A DNA stretch of 64,000 bases from Dehalobacter sp. DCM (GCF_024972775.1 NZ_CP092282.1:3683525-3747524); one strand, 5' to 3'; shown: positions 52,519-61,770, counted from the first letter of the stretch. Program-made: numbers and translations. The notes: a model not told the origin generated them from the sequence alone.

Positions 52519-53106
52519 ATGAACAATTACAACGAGGCTATATTGGAAGAATTAATTGAAGAACTATCCTTGCCGGAAGACATCCTAATTACTGAGATTC
52601 CTGATCTTGAGCTGTATATGGAACAGCTGACTACTTTTATCGACAACAAGCTGGAAAGCCAAAAGGACCGCGGCCAGGATAAGGTACTCACTAAAACGAT
52701 GATCAATAACTACACTAAAGCTGGAATTGTGATGCCTCCAGTCAATAAGAAATACAACAAAAGACATATTATGCTTTTGCTGCTCATTTATAATCTGAAA
52801 AACATTTTATCGATTAAAGATATTAAAAGCCTTTTCGGACCGGTACTCAACAATATCGCAACCCCGGAAGACGATCTGATTTCGCTGGAGGACATCTATG
52901 CGACATTTCTTGAGGTAAAAAATATAGAATTGGCGTGTTTTCGTCAGGGGCTGCCTGAAAAAGCAAATCGGATTAAAGCGATGACGGCTTCTTCAGATAA
53001 AGGGAATAAAGAAACTGCCGAACTGTTCCTGATTGTCATCATGCTCGCCGCTCAAGCGGATGCCCATAAAAAATTGGCAGAAAAAATAATTGAGAAGTAT
53101 TTTTAG
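52519..53106 (+). CDS. DUF1836 family protein, probable regulator
   Basis: This 195-aa protein matches DUF1836 of Firmicutes. The central part (LTKTMINNYTKAGIVMPPVN, then KYNKRHIMLLLLIYNLK) is a MerR-like helix-turn-helix, so DNA binding is likely. The remainder is helical. No ligand domain is visible. GAGGTG precedes the ATG, and a good promoter with nearby repeats suggests self-regulation. Confidence 0.82.
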   Translation: MNNYNEAILEELIEELSLPEDILITEIPDLELYMEQLTTFIDNKLESQKDRGQDKVLTKTMINNYTKAGIVMPPVNKKYNKRHIMLLLLIYNLKNILSIKDIKSLFGPVLNNIATPEDDLISLEDIYATFLEVKNIELACFRQGLPEKANRIKAMTASSDKGNKETAELFLIVIMLAAQADAHKKLAEKIIEKYF

Positions 53107-53130
53107 ATTGTAATCATCACAACAAAGCAA

Positions 53131-53164
53131 AATGCCCGCTGCACGGATGGATGCAGCGGGCATT
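53131..53164 (+). terminator. Terminator after the DUF1836 gene
   Basis: AATGCCCGCTGCA (53131-53143) and TGCAGCGGGCATT (53152-53164) form a perfect 13-bp stem. A short T-containing tail follows. Confidence 0.85.
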
Positions 53165-53180
53165 ACTCAAACACCTTCAT

Positions 53181-53204
53181 AGCGGCTGTTGTGAGGAATC
53201 ATGT
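53181..53204. repeat. Remnant of the antitoxin half of a toxin-antitoxin module
   Basis: AGCGGCTGTTGTGAGGAATC followed by ATGT matches 12961-12983 and 16002-16024 with about three differences. Neither the toxin frame nor the second hairpin arm is present. It is a decayed trace of the type I module. Confidence 0.5.
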
Positions 53205-53302
53205 CTTGCCTTATAATATAATTGTGGCTATCAACATCACACGTTCAACTTATGCAGCTGATTAATAGTCAGATATTTGACAATAAAGGAGAGACCAATA
53301 CG

Positions 53303-54739
53303 TTGTCTGCAACCATAAAAAACAGCATTCCGTTTGGTGACAAACTGGGATATGGTATCGGTAATTTCAGCACCGGGGTAGCCATGCAGGTCGTAGGGGC
53401 GTATCTGGTCTTTTATGCCACCGCAGTGCTTGGATTGCCCGGCAGCCTCGTGGGTGCTGCTGTAAGCGTCAGTATCATTTGGGATGCGATAACCGACCCT
53501 CTTATGGGGTATCTTTCGGACAATACCCGTTCCAGGATATTCGGCAGAAGGCATCTCTATCTGATTATCGGTGCCTTAGGACTAGCCTTAACCAACTTTC
53601 TCATTTGGAATATCCGCGCTGAATTTGATTATATGATCAAATTCCTCCTCATCTGTCTGTATATCCTGCTTTTTAAAACGTTTATGACAATATATGTTAC
53701 CCCTTATACCGCTTTAGGAGCGGAAATATCTTCCGATTACAATGAACGGACCACCATTCAGGCGTCAAAAACATTTTTCTTCCTTGTTGGCTTGGCCTTT
53801 GTATCTGTAGCCGGTATGTACCTTTTCTTTCAGCCGACGGAAGAAATCGCACACGGTCAGCTCAATCCGCAATCCTACAGTAATATGGGTCTTTGTTCCT
53901 CGATTGTGATTATTCTGGCCACCTTGATCTGTTATATCACGACAAAGAAGTATATCCCGATTCTCAATAAGCAACAAATGTGCATAGAGAAAAGAATTAG
54001 CTTCTCAACCCTTTTCGTATCGTTTAAAAGCGCTTTCAGTAACGTATCCTTCCGGTTAGTCGCCTTATGCTATATGTTTAATAATATTGCCTCTGCTCTT
54101 CTGAGCAATATCGGCCTGCACGTGTTTACGTATACCTTTGCTATGCACAGTCAGGAAATTGCTTTTATTATCGGCGTTCAGTTTTTGGTCAGTATCATAT
54201 CCCAGCCTGTTTGGGGGGCTATTGCCAGGAGGATGGACAAAAAGCCTGCGATGATCCTGGCTTTAATTGTCTGCATGATCAGCAGCATCCTGTTTATGGT
54301 TTTGGTGTTCTTCAAAGCATTCGTGGCCGGCAACCCCTTATATTTTATGGCCTATGCGGTAACCGCGGGGTTTGGAACCGGCGCTTTGTTTACACTTCCT
54401 CTATCGATGGTTGCCGATACCATTGATATTGATGAGCTGAAAACAGGTCACCGATCGGAGGGCGTGTATTACGGGTGCTTGACCCTATACTATAAAATCG
54501 CTCAAGCCGTCACACTCCTAGGCGTTGGCTTTATGCTGGATCTTGTGAGATTTAATGCCAATTTGCCTGTTCAGGAAAACTCAACCCTTGTGTTTTTAGG
54601 ATTGATTCTTGCACTTGGTTCTTTCATCAGCTTTGCTTTTGCCTGGATCAGTATCCGGAACTATTCCCTGACAGAAGAAAGTGTGATTAGCATTCAGAAG
54701 CAAATCGCTGAAATTTCTCAGCAATCATCGTGTAAGTAG
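53303..54739 (+). CDS. Glycoside-pentoside-hexuronide (GPH) family cation symporter, MFS fold
   Basis: The 478-aa protein has twelve transmembrane helices and the GPH signatures DAITDPLMGYLSDNTRSRIFG near the start and VTPYTALGAEISSDYNERT in the middle. GPH members import sugars or glycosides with Na+ or H+; the substrate here is unknown. Start TTG 53303 has AAAGGAGAG 9 nt upstream, whereas the longer frame from 53222 has no RBS. Its 3' end overlaps the convergent ketopantoate-reductase-like gene by 53 bp. Confidence 0.87.
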   Translation: MSATIKNSIPFGDKLGYGIGNFSTGVAMQVVGAYLVFYATAVLGLPGSLVGAAVSVSIIWDAITDPLMGYLSDNTRSRIFGRRHLYLIIGALGLALTNFLIWNIRAEFDYMIKFLLICLYILLFKTFMTIYVTPYTALGAEISSDYNERTTIQASKTFFFLVGLAFVSVAGMYLFFQPTEEIAHGQLNPQSYSNMGLCSSIVIILATLICYITTKKYIPILNKQQMCIEKRISFSTLFVSFKSAFSNVSFRLVALCYMFNNIASALLSNIGLHVFTYTFAMHSQEIAFIIGVQFLVSIISQPVWGAIARRMDKKPAMILALIVCMISSILFMVLVFFKAFVAGNPLYFMAYAVTAGFGTGALFTLPLSMVADTIDIDELKTGHRSEGVYYGCLTLYYKIAQAVTLLGVGFMLDLVRFNANLPVQENSTLVFLGLILALGSFISFAFAWISIRNYSLTEESVISIQKQIAEISQQSSCK

Positions 54740-55622
54740 GTACCTCTACACCATACTGTCTGCCCAAGCGGACCACTTCAAACAAGAGACCGTCGATCTC
54801 GGAATCTTTACCCTGCCTTAAATCCCGCTGCATGGAAGTGGATGCGGATGGTGAAAGATTATCCAGAATCGCCAGGTTGGTTTTTACGATGTCCCGGGTA
54901 AAATGGATATCCATCGCCTGGGCCAGGGCCTCAATCTCCCGCGTCAGTGCAATGAACGTTTCCCGCACTTCTCCCGGCTGCTGAGCTGCACCGGCATCAA
55001 TATCGTAATAAGCGCCGCAGGCGGCCATGGGGGATATATAGGAAAATTTTTGCAGTGCATCGCGGCGGATATTCTCCGACAGAATCGCCCGGATACCGCA
55101 TTCCTCTAGATCTTGAGCTACCTGCTGAAGAACAGGACGGTGCTCCTCTGGTTGACGCACACCGAATACCACCCGGAATATATCCCCTTTTTGTAGGATG
55201 GTTCCGGGCTCTTTTATCTCCGCGGCAATATAAATACAGCCGTCTGTCACCAACAAATCCGGCAGACGTTCCTGCATCCTGCTTCCGGTGCCATAGATAT
55301 TGAGCACCGGAATGACCACCGTATCGTGATGGGCCACTTTTTGGATAAAAGGGATGGTCTCGTCCAGAGAATAGCCTTTGACGCAGTTGAAGATGACATC
55401 CGGCTGTTCGTTGTAATCTGCCATCGTAAAAGCCTTGATCGGCCTGACGATGTAATTTCCTTTATGCGACGTCTCCATTTTTAGACCGTTTCTTTGAATG
55501 GCCTCGAGGTGTTTTCCTCTGGCAATCACCGTCACATCCTTACCGGCTTCTGTCATATATGCCGCCATGCTTCCGCCTGTACCTCCGGCTCCGATAACTA
55601 AGTATTTCAGCTGTTGTTTCAT
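54687..55622 (-). CDS. Ketopantoate reductase-like (PanE/ApbA family) oxidoreductase
   Basis: The N-terminal Rossmann domain has YLVIGAGGTGGSMAAYMTEA and IARGKHLEAIQRNGL. The C-terminal helical domain carries KFSYISPMAACGAY and DLRQGKDSEIDGLLFEVVRL, the family active-site region with Lys and Glu. PanE reduces ketopantoate with NADPH, but this family also has other 2-keto acid reductases, so I do not use the symbol. No pantothenate genes are nearby. Its upstream region is a copy of the promoter of the AraC gene at 58842. Confidence 0.85.
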   Translation of the reverse strand: MKQQLKYLVIGAGGTGGSMAAYMTEAGKDVTVIARGKHLEAIQRNGLKMETSHKGNYIVRPIKAFTMADYNEQPDVIFNCVKGYSLDETIPFIQKVAHHDTVVIPVLNIYGTGSRMQERLPDLLVTDGCIYIAAEIKEPGTILQKGDIFRVVFGVRQPEEHRPVLQQVAQDLEECGIRAILSENIRRDALQKFSYISPMAACGAYYDIDAGAAQQPGEVRETFIALTREIEALAQAMDIHFTRDIVKTNLAILDNLSPSASTSMQRDLRQGKDSEIDGLLFEVVRLGRQYGVEVPTYTMIAEKFQRFASEC

Positions 55623-55648
55623 ACTAACCCCCGTATATTACCCTTTCT

Positions 55649-55721
55649 ATGTTCTCACCTGCCAGGCAAAAGAATAACGAATATGCCTGTTTTTTTCTTG
55701 ATTTCTTTTGCAATATTATTG
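55649..55721. repeat. Duplicate of the AraC-gene promoter region
   Basis: About 72 bp here match 58841-58913 (TGTTCTCACCTGCCAG, then ATAACRAATA, then TTTCTTGA). The match includes the RBS and a damaged version of the AraC start (ATAGAAAG against ATGGAAAG). It now lies just upstream of the ketopantoate-reductase-like gene. The region 55723-55810 shows nothing else. Confidence 0.55.
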
Positions 55722-55810
55722 TACCATTATTTTGTATTCAATGATTTTAAAAAAACCGGGACACAGATTTATTTTTGATGATGTCGTTCCTACTTTTATT
55801 TTTTGTGTGT

Positions 55811-57085
55811 TTATTTTTTCGTTTTATCCTCCAATGCAGGATATGACTGATAAAGCGCATTAATCTTCTCATTAATGCTATCTGGATCCACCGATGGCAC
55901 TGTACTATCCGATAGGTTATACTTTTGCTTCAGCTTCAGTACTCTGTACACACTTTGGTCTAGCCGGTCCATGGAAATGGCTCCGGTTTCAACCGCATGC
56001 TGCATAGCCTGAATGACCGCTTCTTCTTTATCAAAGTCGTGGCATACGAGAACAATATCGCTGCCCGCATTAATCGATTTTACGGCGGCTTCACCAATAT
56101 CATAATTCTTGATAATGGCACCCATCGTCATGTCATCGGTTATTACCACACCATCAAAATTCATCTGGGTACGTAGAACCTCAGAAATAATGGCAGAGGA
56201 GAATGAGGCAGGGTTAACCGGATCGATACGGGGCAATAAGATATGAGCAACCATGATGACATCCACCTTGTTTTGAATAGCTGCGGCAAAAGGCAAGAGC
56301 TCAAAATTATTCAGCCTTGTTAAGTCGTTTTCTACCATAGGCAATCCAACATGGGAATCAACGGACGTATCACCATGACCAGGGAAATGTTTAACGACAG
56401 AGATAATGTTTTGCGCTTGTAGTCCCAGCATGGTTTGTAGACCTAATTTCGTGACAATATCGGCAGTGGAGCCAAAAGCTCTGTCTCCGATCACGGGATT
56501 CTTGGGATTGCTATTGATATCTAAAACCGGTCCGAAGTTCATATTCAGACCAAAGGATTTCAATTCTTCGCCAATGATGCTGCCTATCTGATAAGACAGC
56601 TGGCTGTTGTTTATCTGTCCTATTGTTTGGCATGACGGTATTTTTGCGAATTCCTCAGGCACGCGCGAAATCCTGCCGCCCTCTTCATCTATGGCTAAAA
56701 ATAAGGGGATTGTGTTAACCCCATTGGTTCTTTTCAAGGAGTTAACAAGGTTCAGCATTTGCCCGGCATCTCGGATGTTTTGTCCCAGCAGGATAAAGCC
56801 TCCCACGTGATACTTCTCTATCAAGCTTTTCGAATGATCATCGTTTTCATATCCGTCAATCCCTGCCATAACTAATTGGCCGACCTTTTCCTCCAGGCTC
56901 ATCGTCTTGATTTGATCCTGAATCGGGTCGGTATCGCTTTGAACCGGCGGCTTTGGCCCATTGTCCTTATCCTCGCTTTGATTCTCTCCCGGCTTGGCAG
57001 CAGAACAACCCGCCAGAATAATCAACATACTGATCAGTAAGACCATGATTAATAAGCATTTGCTATTTCTATAATAAGGTTTCAA
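55811..57085 (-). CDS. Beta-N-acetylhexosaminidase-like lipoprotein (GH3, NagZ type)
   Basis: A lipoprotein signal ends in ILAGC. The catalytic GH3 domain (about residues 55-400) has LAIDEEGGRISRVP, the NagZ loop VVKHFPGHGDTSVDSH with its His-Asp acid/base pair, and nucleophile Asp in GVVITDDMTMGAI. Family members remove N-acetylglucosamine from muropeptides or glycoconjugates. Being exported and lipid-anchored, it probably acts on wall fragments outside the membrane. The start is TTG 57085, with GGAGG upstream. Confidence 0.92.
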   Translation of the reverse strand: MKPYYRNSKCLLIMVLLISMLIILAGCSAAKPGENQSEDKDNGPKPPVQSDTDPIQDQIKTMSLEEKVGQLVMAGIDGYENDDHSKSLIEKYHVGGFILLGQNIRDAGQMLNLVNSLKRTNGVNTIPLFLAIDEEGGRISRVPEEFAKIPSCQTIGQINNSQLSYQIGSIIGEELKSFGLNMNFGPVLDINSNPKNPVIGDRAFGSTADIVTKLGLQTMLGLQAQNIISVVKHFPGHGDTSVDSHVGLPMVENDLTRLNNFELLPFAAAIQNKVDVIMVAHILLPRIDPVNPASFSSAIISEVLRTQMNFDGVVITDDMTMGAIIKNYDIGEAAVKSINAGSDIVLVCHDFDKEEAVIQAMQHAVETGAISMDRLDQSVYRVLKLKQKYNLSDSTVPSVDPDSINEKINALYQSYPALEDKTKK

Positions 57086-57200
57086 GGCAACCGTCCTCCC
57101 TCGTTATTATCCACACATTCATAATTACGGATAAGTTATCCAAAAATTTTCATGATAATTCCGGTAGTTATGTGAAACTTTATGAATCAATCCTATAGAT

Positions 57201-57335
57201 TTATTTGCCTAGAGCATTTTCCACGTCTGTCTGTATGACGATAAAATGTGAGTTGACCTGACGGGTTGGATCAACACCAAAATAAAAGCCGAAACGAAAC
57301 AACTCGCTCCAGCTTTCTACAAAGGTGAGTAAAAC
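57201..57335 (-). pseudogene. Open frame without start: possible gene fragment
   Basis: On the minus strand an open frame of 44 codons reads FVESWSELFRFGFYFGVDPT, then RQVNSHFIVIQTDVENALGK and a stop at 57201. It looks protein-like but has no start codon or RBS. A related stretch (RQVNPGFIVI) can be read at 9741-9775. I do not recognise the family. The remaining space 57086-57390 holds nothing else. Confidence 0.35.
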
Positions 57336-57390
57336 TTATATTTATATTTTTCAGACCTTCGTTTGTTCGCTGCAGGTTCTTTGTACCCTG

Positions 57391-57759
57391 TTACTCGGCC
57401 TTCTTCATCCGTGCTCCCTTTTTCTTAGGACTCTTATCTGCTGCATGAACTCCGTCCACCAGTTTTATTGTTTTTTCAGCTATCGCATTTTCCTTTTGCG
57501 CTTGTTCAATAACCTGCAAATTATTTAGGGCAATTCTGCTTTCTGGATCAATTTTCAATGCCCTTAAATACATGTTTTTTGCTTCAGGAAGATTATCATT
57601 AAGCATATAGTATTTAGCCAGCCGTGTACATGAACCACTATTATTCTGATCTATCGCCAGGATACCCATATTAATTGTGTACGCGTCTTCTCCCCAACTA
57701 TTACCCAAAGCCATTTCGCCAGCTTTTTTCACTAATGTTCGCAAATTGACGTTACTCAT
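57391..57759 (-). CDS. Small tetratricopeptide-repeat protein
   Basis: The 122-aa protein contains two TPR units: YTINMGILAIDQNNSGSCTR and YYMLNDNLPEAKNMYLRALK with a following IDPESRIALNNLQVIEQ. The C-terminus is very basic (KSPKKKGARMKKAE). TPR units bind partner proteins; the lysine-rich tail could contact nucleic acid. GAGGG precedes the ATG. No partner is evident. Confidence 0.75.
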   Translation of the reverse strand: MSNVNLRTLVKKAGEMALGNSWGEDAYTINMGILAIDQNNSGSCTRLAKYYMLNDNLPEAKNMYLRALKIDPESRIALNNLQVIEQAQKENAIAEKTIKLVDGVHAADKSPKKKGARMKKAE

Positions 57760-57786
57760 AATACCCTCTTTTCGTCATTTAAAATA

Positions 57787-57817
57787 ACAAGCAATCAACT
57801 TCGGATTGATTGCTTGT
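57787..57817 (-). terminator. Terminator after the AraC/GyrI gene
   Basis: ACAAGCAATCAA (57787-57798) and TTGATTGCTTGT (57806-57817) form a 12-bp stem with a 7-base loop, followed on the minus strand by TATTTTA. Confidence 0.8.
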
Positions 57818-57930
57818 TGTACGCAATAATTGCGAATTCTATATTGATTTTGTAGTAAGTTGAAAAACTACATCACCCTTTTATAGGATAACATTAATAA
57901 AAGGAAATAGCTAATTTTTCAGAATTTTGT

Positions 57931-58842
57931 TTATTTTGATGTCCTAACGGGCCTGGCCTCGATATACCCGCGGTAGCCCATAGGCGCCAGCTGGAAGCGC
58001 GGACCGTCCTCGTCCGCCCACTGAAAACCATAGATTTCCGGATTGTAGCTTTTCATGACTTCCCAGATTTCCTCGATCGCTTCGCTGAATTTCGAATCAT
58101 CGAATGGCGGACCCTGAAAAACCATCATTTTGCACGGCGCCAGATCCATGATCGCGTATCCATCCGGAATATCTCCCGCATAATCCGCCGGCACCTCAAC
58201 CCCTTGGGCATAGAACGACGTATCCGGCCGGCGCAAATTATCCGGCAGCCACATCCCAATGGGTTCATAGATAGCTTCTTTGATGGCGGAGAGCTGTTCC
58301 CAGATTGCGCACCCGACTTCTTCGCAGTATTCAAAATAATGGGTTGCTTTGATGCCGCTTTTGAAAATGAGTTTACGGGCGGGACGTTCCACCACTTGGA
58401 CAAAGACCGTGTTTAACTGAGCATGATCAGACATAGTTCTTTCTCCTTTTTGTTTGGTCAGGTAATAATCGCGGACATAGTCCGGCATAAAAAGCTTAAG
58501 GGATACTGTTTCTTTATTCTGACTGTACGATTTCGGCGTGATGCCAAATTCTTTGGAAAAGGCCCGGGTGAATCCTTCATGGGAATCGAAGACGAAGTCG
58601 AACGCAACATCAATGATTTTCCGATCTCCGTCCTTCAGCGTAACGGCTGCCTGAGATAACCGCAACGTCCGGATGTATTCAAATGGTGCTTTGCCGGTCA
58701 TTTCCTTAAACAGTCTCGCCGAATGCCAGGGGGAATACCCCGCCGCCCGCGCCATAGCATGCAGCGTCATTGGTTCGGTCAAATGGTCGTCGATATACTC
58801 CTGCATCCGCTGCACGGCTTTAATTTTTTCCCAGCTTTCCAT
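57931..58842 (-). CDS. AraC-family regulator with GyrI-like effector domain
   Basis: The N-terminal 110 residues are an AraC/XylS double HTH (LHAMARAAGYSPWHSARLFK, FSKEFGITPKSY). The C-terminal 165 residues are a GyrI/SbmC-like small-molecule-binding domain (ERPARKLIFKSGIKATHYFE, and a C-terminal PRFQLAPMGYRGYIEARP). Related proteins (Rob, BmrR-type domain) sense drugs or hydrophobic ligands. AGGTGAG precedes the ATG. Its promoter region is duplicated at 55649, so it may also control the gene there. Confidence 0.9.
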   Translation of the reverse strand: MESWEKIKAVQRMQEYIDDHLTEPMTLHAMARAAGYSPWHSARLFKEMTGKAPFEYIRTLRLSQAAVTLKDGDRKIIDVAFDFVFDSHEGFTRAFSKEFGITPKSYSQNKETVSLKLFMPDYVRDYYLTKQKGERTMSDHAQLNTVFVQVVERPARKLIFKSGIKATHYFEYCEEVGCAIWEQLSAIKEAIYEPIGMWLPDNLRRPDTSFYAQGVEVPADYAGDIPDGYAIMDLAPCKMMVFQGPPFDDSKFSEAIEEIWEVMKSYNPEIYGFQWADEDGPRFQLAPMGYRGYIEARPVRTSK

Positions 58843-59031
58843 GTTCTCACCTGCCAGATAAAGGATAACAAATAGGTCCGTTCATTTCTTGACTTTACTT
58901 GCGATTATGATTGACACCTGCCCTTTCAATCAGCCCTTGCTTAAGATTATACTACGTTATGTCTATCATTTCTCATGGTTGCAGCTAAGCTTCACTTAGA
59001 TAAATCGGAAAGGATTTGTTTTCCTTATATA

Positions 59032-59081
59032 AAAAAATCCGCAGACATCATTCTGCGGTTTGTGGTCTGTGGTCTGTGGTC
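59032..59081 (-). terminator. Terminator after fixX, with a 7-bp tandem repeat beside it
   Basis: CCGCAGA (59039-59045) and TCTGCGG (59052-59058) form the stem; on the minus strand a run of seven T follows, so it ends the fix operon. Immediately beside it TGTGGTC is repeated three times (59061-59081). The rest of 58843-59149 holds the AraC promoter region and nothing else that I see. Confidence 0.8.
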
Positions 59082-59149
59082 ATTCGCGTAGTTTTTGTAT
59101 ACCGGTATGTGATAAACTTGCTTGAGCAGCCGATTAATGCACGTATCAC

Positions 59150-59443
59150 TTATCCTTTATGATACTGGACGCCGAATTTCCCCCTCGGGTATTCCCAATG
59201 AATGATACCGCCATTGGGACATAGAATCCTGCACGTCCCGCATTCCAGACAGCCGATGGTGTCCAGAAAAACACCGCCGTTTTCATCGCGGGTATATAAT
59301 TCTGCGGGACATACCAGCAGACAAGGTTTCTGCACACACTGAACACAGATGGCCTTATCCAATTCGATATGGGGATGACCATCATCAATGGTAAATTTAT
59401 TCAGACTTAATAGATCACGCGAACTCATAACACGGATCGTCAT
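59150..59443 (-). CDS. fixX: Ferredoxin-like protein FixX
   Basis: The 97-aa protein has two clusters of Cys: CVQCVQKPCLLVCP and CLECGTCRILCP. The second is a canonical [4Fe-4S] motif; the first keeps four Cys with slightly unusual spacing, so two clusters are possible. FixX passes electrons from the FixC quinone oxidoreductase. It overlaps fixC by four bases (ATGA). Confidence 0.92.
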   Translation of the reverse strand: MTIRVMSSRDLLSLNKFTIDDGHPHIELDKAICVQCVQKPCLLVCPAELYTRDENGGVFLDTIGCLECGTCRILCPNGGIIHWEYPRGKFGVQYHKG

Positions 59444-60729
59444 GATGATTTCACCACCGTCCAGATTGCCTTGGCCGCCTTACGCCAGGAAAAGTGATTC
59501 GCCTTCAATGTTTGCTTGGTCAACGTTTTCAAACTTGCCGTACCGGGAGCATCGACAGTATAGATACCCGTCATGAGCGATACAGCCATTTGCGGATACT
59601 CCGTGTACAGACTGCTGTTCTGCATTACCTGATGATATTTTTCAACCGCTCTCATTGCCGGTAAGAGGGCTTTTTCAAGTTCACTGACATAAACAGGCCC
59701 TGTCTTCCGGCTATCCTGCTCGGAAAGATAGGCGTCAGCAGCAGCGATGCCGCTTAGAATGGCCAGATCCAGGCCTCGAACCGTATACCCCATATTCATG
59801 ACGAATCCGGCAGCGTCTCCGATGACCAACAATCCGTTCTGATAGGGTTTGGCTATCCTGGCCTTGTAGCCACCTTCCCCAACGAGATGGGCGGCATATT
59901 CCACTGTCCGCCCGTCCGTAATCAACGGATAGATTGCCGGATGCATTTTCAGTTCCTGAAATAAACGGTGTGCCGGTTTACCGCATTTCTGAATGTCTTC
60001 CGGTGAATAAACCGCTCCCAAGGATATGCTGTCGTTATTGGTATATAGAAATGCTCCGCCCCGGATGCCATCGGTACATCCTAAAATCATCCGGGCAGTT
60101 CCTTCGTTTTCTTTCAGGTTAAAACGCTGATTAATAATCTCTGATGGCAGCTCAATGGTTTCTTTGATCCCCAGTCCCATGCTTCCGGCGCGGATATCCC
60201 CGATAAGACCGGCTTTTTGGGCCATAAGGGAATTGACGCCATCCGCGGCGATAACCAGGTCGCAAATCATTTTATCGTCTCCGGCGATAACCCCAATAAT
60301 GTCACCGTTCTCTTTGATTACATCATCAACGCGGATACCGCAGACAATATTGACGCCTGCGCTTTCCGCTTTATTTGCCAACCAGCGATCGAATTTGCTG
60401 CGCAGGACGGTATAGGATTGCGGAACGCCATTCTCCGGATTGAACAATGGATCGTGGTAATCCAGCATTATGGACCTGCCGCCAGCCATCACCATGACTT
60501 GTTCATGAACGACACACCGTTCCAGGTCGGTGCTCGCTGTCAAACCCGGTTCAAGCTGTTCCAAGGCATAGGAATAAATCCTGCCGCCGGTCATATTTTT
60601 GGACCCGGGGAAATCCCCGCGTTCGATCAGCATTACATCTTTTCCTTGTTTGGCCAGGGTATAGGCACAGGCACTTCCCGCCGGTCCGGCTCCTATAATA
60701 ATGACATCAAAATCTTTGTCAGGTCGCAT
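59440..60729 (-). CDS. fixC: Electron-transfer flavoprotein:quinone oxidoreductase FixC
   Basis: The 429-aa flavoprotein opens with the FAD-binding motif FDVIIIGAGPAGSACAYTLA and has the ETF-QO landmarks MTGGRIYSYALEQL, GDAAGFVMNMGYTVRGLDLA and a C-terminal membrane-associated part. FixC carries electrons between the FixAB flavoprotein, FixX and quinone. In FixABCX systems the flavin in FixAB bifurcates electrons. It starts 61 bp after fixB. Confidence 0.94.
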   Translation of the reverse strand: MRPDKDFDVIIIGAGPAGSACAYTLAKQGKDVMLIERGDFPGSKNMTGGRIYSYALEQLEPGLTASTDLERCVVHEQVMVMAGGRSIMLDYHDPLFNPENGVPQSYTVLRSKFDRWLANKAESAGVNIVCGIRVDDVIKENGDIIGVIAGDDKMICDLVIAADGVNSLMAQKAGLIGDIRAGSMGLGIKETIELPSEIINQRFNLKENEGTARMILGCTDGIRGGAFLYTNNDSISLGAVYSPEDIQKCGKPAHRLFQELKMHPAIYPLITDGRTVEYAAHLVGEGGYKARIAKPYQNGLLVIGDAAGFVMNMGYTVRGLDLAILSGIAAADAYLSEQDSRKTGPVYVSELEKALLPAMRAVEKYHQVMQNSSLYTEYPQMAVSLMTGIYTVDAPGTASLKTLTKQTLKANHFSWRKAAKAIWTVVKSS

Positions 60730-60790
60730 ATGATCTTCCTATCACCTCTATTTTTAGCTATCTAGTACAACGTATTTGAAATAGCCTCTA

Positions 60791-61759
60791 TTAATTCTGT
60801 TTTTCCTTTTCCTTGAGTACCTTAAGCAGTGCCGGAACAACGTCATGAAAATCTCCAACGATGCCATAGTCGGACTGGAAAAAGATTGGCGCATTCCGAT
60901 CGTTATTAATCGCCACCACAACGCGGGAATCCACAATCCCGGCGGTATGTTGGATCTGTCCGGATACCCCGATCCCGATATAGAGATCCGGTTTGATGGT
61001 GACCCCGGAGATACCGATGTGCTGGTCGGTTGTAAGAACGTTGATTCTTTCGGCTAAGGTCCGGGTACAGCCAATCTCTGCCGAAAGGGCCTCAGCCAGT
61101 TCATTGATGACCGTCATATCCTCATCTTTGGTCAGACCGCATCCCGGACAAACCACGCGTTTGGCAGCCGGCAAATTCGCTAAGCTATGTGGTTTTTCTT
61201 TGCGTTCTCTGAGCTTCAGTTTCCATTGCGGTGCGACAAATTCTACCGGAATGACGTCGCACTGCTGCTCTGAATTTGGGGGCAAGGCTTCAAACGTGCC
61301 GAAACCAACCGTCGTCAGCAGGATATCGGAAGCCACAGCTTCAAATCGAATGGCACTGCCGCCTAAAATCCGGTGTGCGATCTGAAGTTTTCTTCCTTCA
61401 GGCACAAAATTTTTAGCATCGGTAATTACCGTGGTTTCTAGAATGGCACCGAGGCGGCCGGCAATAGCTTTCCCTCTTCGGGTTGCTCCGAGCAAAACGC
61501 CGTAAGGCTTGTGGGATTGGATCAAGGCAGCGATGGTCGGGACATAATCCTCCACCATAACCTCTTCAGCAGGCGCCTTTATCCAATAAATCATCTGGGC
61601 CCCTGCTGCTGCCGCTTTCGCCACATCCGTTTCCGGACCCGCGACGATTACGGCTGTCCTGCCCCCGGTATACGGCGTTAAGGAGGAGGAGCCTGCGATG
61701 AGTTCCGCCATTAAACATGTGTTATCAGAAAAAATCCAAATATCGTGTTGCGTCATCAT
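60791..61759 (-). CDS. fixB: Electron-transfer flavoprotein alpha subunit FixB
   Basis: The 322-aa protein has the ETF alpha layout: an N-terminal domain (DIWIFSDN...), then the C-terminal FAD-binding domain with GVSGQIQHTAGI, VAINNDRNAPIFFQSDYGIV and GDFHDVVPALLKVL. It holds the FAD that shuttles electrons. It follows fixA by 11 bp. Confidence 0.95.
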   Translation of the reverse strand: MMTQHDIWIFSDNTCLMAELIAGSSSLTPYTGGRTAVIVAGPETDVAKAAAAGAQMIYWIKAPAEEVMVEDYVPTIAALIQSHKPYGVLLGATRRGKAIAGRLGAILETTVITDAKNFVPEGRKLQIAHRILGGSAIRFEAVASDILLTTVGFGTFEALPPNSEQQCDVIPVEFVAPQWKLKLRERKEKPHSLANLPAAKRVVCPGCGLTKDEDMTVINELAEALSAEIGCTRTLAERINVLTTDQHIGISGVTIKPDLYIGIGVSGQIQHTAGIVDSRVVVAINNDRNAPIFFQSDYGIVGDFHDVVPALLKVLKEKEKQN

Positions 61760-61770
61760 CCTGCACCTCC

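Noticed and set aside
59061..59081. Three tandem TGTGGTC units as a CRISPR-like array
   Set aside because: Units are 7 bp with no spacers; a simple short tandem repeat.
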